Below, piece after piece: positions 4,630-6,594 of a DNA stretch of 6,594 bases (its first letter is position 1; every line of letters starts with the position of its first letter). Origin of the DNA: Anaerolineae bacterium (lineage in GTDB: Bacteria; Chloroflexota; Anaerolineae; Aggregatilineales; Aggregatilineaceae); NCBI GenBank assembly GCA_016929355.1, contig JAFGJA010000539.1, forward strand, positions 1 to 6,594, given 5' to 3'. The position numbers and the translations under genes are program-made. The notes below the pieces were generated by a model. That model saw nothing but the letters and a program-made list of their open reading frames with translations, made no database searches and was not told the origin of the DNA.

Positions 4630-6546
4630 ATGTCCCGAACAGTCAGTGTTATGGTGTTAATGTTGGCCGTATTCGCTTTGAGCGCGTGCGGCAGTGTCAG
4701 TTTTTCCGGTGAGCCGGAAATTACCTGGACGCAAGAAGTCGCCGCCCTGCCCACCTCGCTCCCCACTGTGACGCCTGATCCGAATGCCACGCCTGAACCC
4801 ACCGCCGAGCCGGGTGCAACAACGGCTGAAACGGATTTTACGGGTCTTGATCTGGCGCAGGCGGATTACGACGCGGGCTTCGACCTGTATATAGCTGAAT
4901 GTGCAGCGTGTCATGGGGCATCGGATGGCGTCGGTCCTGGGCTGGCGAGTATGCACAATACCGTTGCCACGCGCGTCGAAGGGCTGTCGGCGGAAGAATA
5001 CGTGTACCAATCCATCGTAGACCCCGGCGCATTTATTGTTGACGGCTACGCGAACAGTATGCCGGCTGGTTACGCGACCTCTCTCACCGCGCAGCAAATC
5101 AACGATGTGGTCAAGTTCATCGTGGAATTTGATGCGGCTAGCATGATGGGCGGCGCGATGGCGGATGATGCCGATACGGATACCGATACGGATACCGATA
5201 CGGATACCGGCGCAGATGCCGCGAGTGATACGGCCAGCGCTGATACGCAAAGCGAAGCTGACGTCGCTCACGCCGAAGCCACCGCTATGAGTACCGGCGT
5301 GACAGGGGAAACCCTGACGGTGAGCGGTACATTGTTGATGGGATCAGAAGATGGCGCGCCGATTCCGGCGGGACTAGCGGTGGAGCTTTACGCGCTGAAT
5401 GCGACGGGCGAATTTGTGACACGTCTGGAAACGGTGTCCACCGCAGATCAGGGCTTTGTGTTTGCTGCTGTGCCGCGCGCGGCGGGCATGGTCTATCTGA
5501 TCCAGGCGCTTTATGATGGTGTGCCGCAGGGGACGCAAATCCCGTCGATCAAGGGGGATGAGGAGTCGCTGACGCAGGATGTGATGCTCTACGAGCGCAC
5601 AACGGATACGTCATCGATTGCGATCACCTGGACCGATATGCTGATCAACTACGCGCCGATTGAGGAATTTGGCCTGGAAGTGTGGCTGCGCGTCCAGATT
5701 GGCAACACCGGGGATCGGATCGTCACGACGGACGAGATCGCCGGACCCAATGATTGGTACGTGTCATCACGAATTGAACTGCCGGTGGGTGCATTTGGCA
5801 TCCAGGCGATGCAGACCGAAGGCAGCGCCCGGTATGATGTCGTGGTCGAAGATGGTATTCCGCTCGTGAAGGATACCTGGCCGCTCCGTCCGGGGCAGGT
5901 GCAGTCGATCACGGTGGCTTACTATCTGCCCTACGATAACGGCGCGGTGATCGATCAGGCGTTTGGTTATCCGATCATGGCGGGTGAAGTCCTGCTGCCG
6001 AATGACACGGTAGAATTTACCAGCAGCCAGTTTGATGAAGCCGGAATCTGGTGCTGCCGCGTGGCGGAAAGTGGCGCGCTGGTGACTGATCTGGAACAGG
6101 GTGAATCAATTGATCCTGATACCGATTTCTCGCTGGTCAAATCACATGCCCTGACCGGGACGGTGGGCGCTGATGAGCGGTTGGTGTTTGAGTTGATCGG
6201 ACGCCCCACGCGCACCATTGACCTGATTGCGACCAGTCCCACTACCGTTAAAAGTACCTCGGATGATGGCGATAACAATACATTGTCCTTGCTCATCGGT
6301 GCGTTTGGTGTGCTGTTGATCGGGATGGCGGGCGTGATGTGGTTTATGCAGCGCAACCCGGCGAGCCAACCCACCGCGCATGATACGTGGCAGCCGCCCC
6401 AAGCGCGCGATAAAGCCTCGCTGCTCAAGGCGATTACCACGTTGGATGATGCGTATGATGCCGGGTTGATCGAGGATGACGTGTATGAGGAACGGCGCGC
6501 GATCCTGAGCGATTTGCTCGCGCCGTTGTTGGATGAGGAGGATTAG
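4630..6546 (+). CDS. Lipoprotein cytochrome c fused to beta-rich domains and C-terminal membrane module
   Basis: The 638-aa product starts with a lipoprotein signal (LSAC, lipid-carrying C20) and a Pro/Thr/Glu linker (about 41-68). A class I c-type cytochrome domain spans about 77-166, with haem motif C91-A-A-C94-H95 and probable axial Met M144 in NSMPAGY. Next is an Asp/Thr/Ala/Ser-rich linker (about 168-220) with six DT units at 182-193. A beta-rich region at about 228-295 resembles a carboxypeptidase-regulatory-like fold (pattern of T-V-S-G-T-L, then G-F-V-F and Y-x-x-x-x-Y-D-G-V). A second beta-rich region of unknown type spans about 328-540 and contains a vicinal C475-C476. A transmembrane helix (about 552-574) leads to a short cytoplasmic tail with an acidic helical hairpin (594-638). 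It is probably an electron-transfer protein held at both ends in the membrane and a client of the neighbouring Ccm genes. It begins 3 nt after the CcmI-like stop, with no clear ribosome binding site, so translational coupling is likely. The cytochrome and lipobox are certain; the overall role is unknown. Confidence 0.85.
   Translation: MSRTVSVMVLMLAVFALSACGSVSFSGEPEITWTQEVAALPTSLPTVTPDPNATPEPTAEPGATTAETDFTGLDLAQADYDAGFDLYIAECAACHGASDGVGPGLASMHNTVATRVEGLSAEEYVYQSIVDPGAFIVDGYANSMPAGYATSLTAQQINDVVKFIVEFDAASMMGGAMADDADTDTDTDTDTDTGADAASDTASADTQSEADVAHAEATAMSTGVTGETLTVSGTLLMGSEDGAPIPAGLAVELYALNATGEFVTRLETVSTADQGFVFAAVPRAAGMVYLIQALYDGVPQGTQIPSIKGDEESLTQDVMLYERTTDTSSIAITWTDMLINYAPIEEFGLEVWLRVQIGNTGDRIVTTDEIAGPNDWYVSSRIELPVGAFGIQAMQTEGSARYDVVVEDGIPLVKDTWPLRPGQVQSITVAYYLPYDNGAVIDQAFGYPIMAGEVLLPNDTVEFTSSQFDEAGIWCCRVAESGALVTDLEQGESIDPDTDFSLVKSHALTGTVGADERLVFELIGRPTRTIDLIATSPTTVKSTSDDGDNNTLSLLIGAFGVLLIGMAGVMWFMQRNPASQPTAHDTWQPPQARDKASLLKAITTLDDAYDAGLIEDDVYEERRAILSDLLAPLLDEED
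5173..5208 (+). repeat. In-frame 12-bp tandem repeat (Asp-Thr linker)
   Basis: Three perfect copies of GATACGGATACC, or six copies of the hexamer GATACS, encode (Asp-Thr)6 at residues 182-193 of the cytochrome fusion. The repeat extends a flexible acidic linker between the haem domain and the beta-rich region. Its near-perfect identity at DNA level suggests recent slippage; changes in copy number would keep the frame. Confidence 0.9.
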
Positions 6547-6594
6547 GGCGGTTAGCCCCTCCCTCTGATCCCCTCCCCGTAAACGGAGAGGGGG
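6546..6594. repeat. C-rich/G-rich dispersed hairpin repeat after the last gene
   Basis: GGGC (6546-6549) and GCCC (6555-6558) can form a small hairpin over the stop codon. After it, CCCCTCCCCG (6570-6579) pairs with CGGAGAGGGG (6584-6593) around TAAA, with one mismatch. The preceding CCCCTCCCTCTGAT belongs to the same repeat type. The element reaches the end of the window and may continue. It could slow or end transcription after the operon, but no T-run is visible, so I record it as a repeat related to 179-207 and 2754-2801. Confidence 0.6.

Noticed and set aside
4657..5271. A 204-codon minus-strand frame containing an Ile-Arg-Ile-Gly repeat
   Set aside because: The repeat is the reverse reading of the GATACGGATACC tandem that codes for Asp-Thr; there is no independent support for expression.

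Overview
The window reads as a bacterial chromosome fragment carrying the distal part of a System I (Ccm) cytochrome c maturation cluster. All genes are on the + strand. The most likely source is a member of Chloroflexota, probably Anaerolineae-like. This rests on three things: the gene order ccmF-ccmH-ccmG-(CcmI-like)-cytochrome fusion, a CcmH with four cysteines, and several dispersed GC-rich palindromic intergenic repeats. No rRNA or other marker gene is present, so the assignment is an inference.

Layout. Positions 1-619 are non-coding and hold two dispersed hairpin repeats, a bulged inverted repeat lying over a possible promoter, and a potentially folded leader. Then come ccmF (620-2701, haem lyase membrane subunit), ccmH (2707-3366, CxxC oxidoreductase that acts on apocytochrome) and ccmG (3369-4034, membrane-tethered thioredoxin). 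A 226-nt gap (4035-4260) is almost filled by two stacked inverted-repeat structures. After it come a 121-aa CcmI-like membrane protein (4261-4626) and a 638-aa lipoprotein (4630-6546). That lipoprotein combines a c-type cytochrome domain, an Asp-Thr repeat linker, beta-rich extracytoplasmic domains, a transmembrane helix and a C-terminal helical hairpin. A further dispersed hairpin begins just after its stop and runs off the window.

How the genes work together. CcmG and CcmH keep the CxxCH cysteines of apocytochromes reduced, and CcmF (with CcmH) attaches haem. The CcmI-like protein may help assemble the ligation complex or hold apocytochrome. The last gene carries its own CAACH haem site, so it is probably a client of this machinery. 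Its C-terminal part (transmembrane helix plus short acidic helical hairpin) has the same layout as the adjacent CcmI-like protein, which hints that the client may be physically linked to the maturation complex. The haem delivery genes ccmA, ccmB, ccmC and ccmE are not in the window.

The most interesting points are the cytochrome fusion and its shared module with the CcmI-like neighbour, a dispersed repeat that appears to have been absorbed into the 5' coding end of ccmH, and the MITE-like element with a possible TTA duplication inside the operon. No wholly new defence or mobile system was found.
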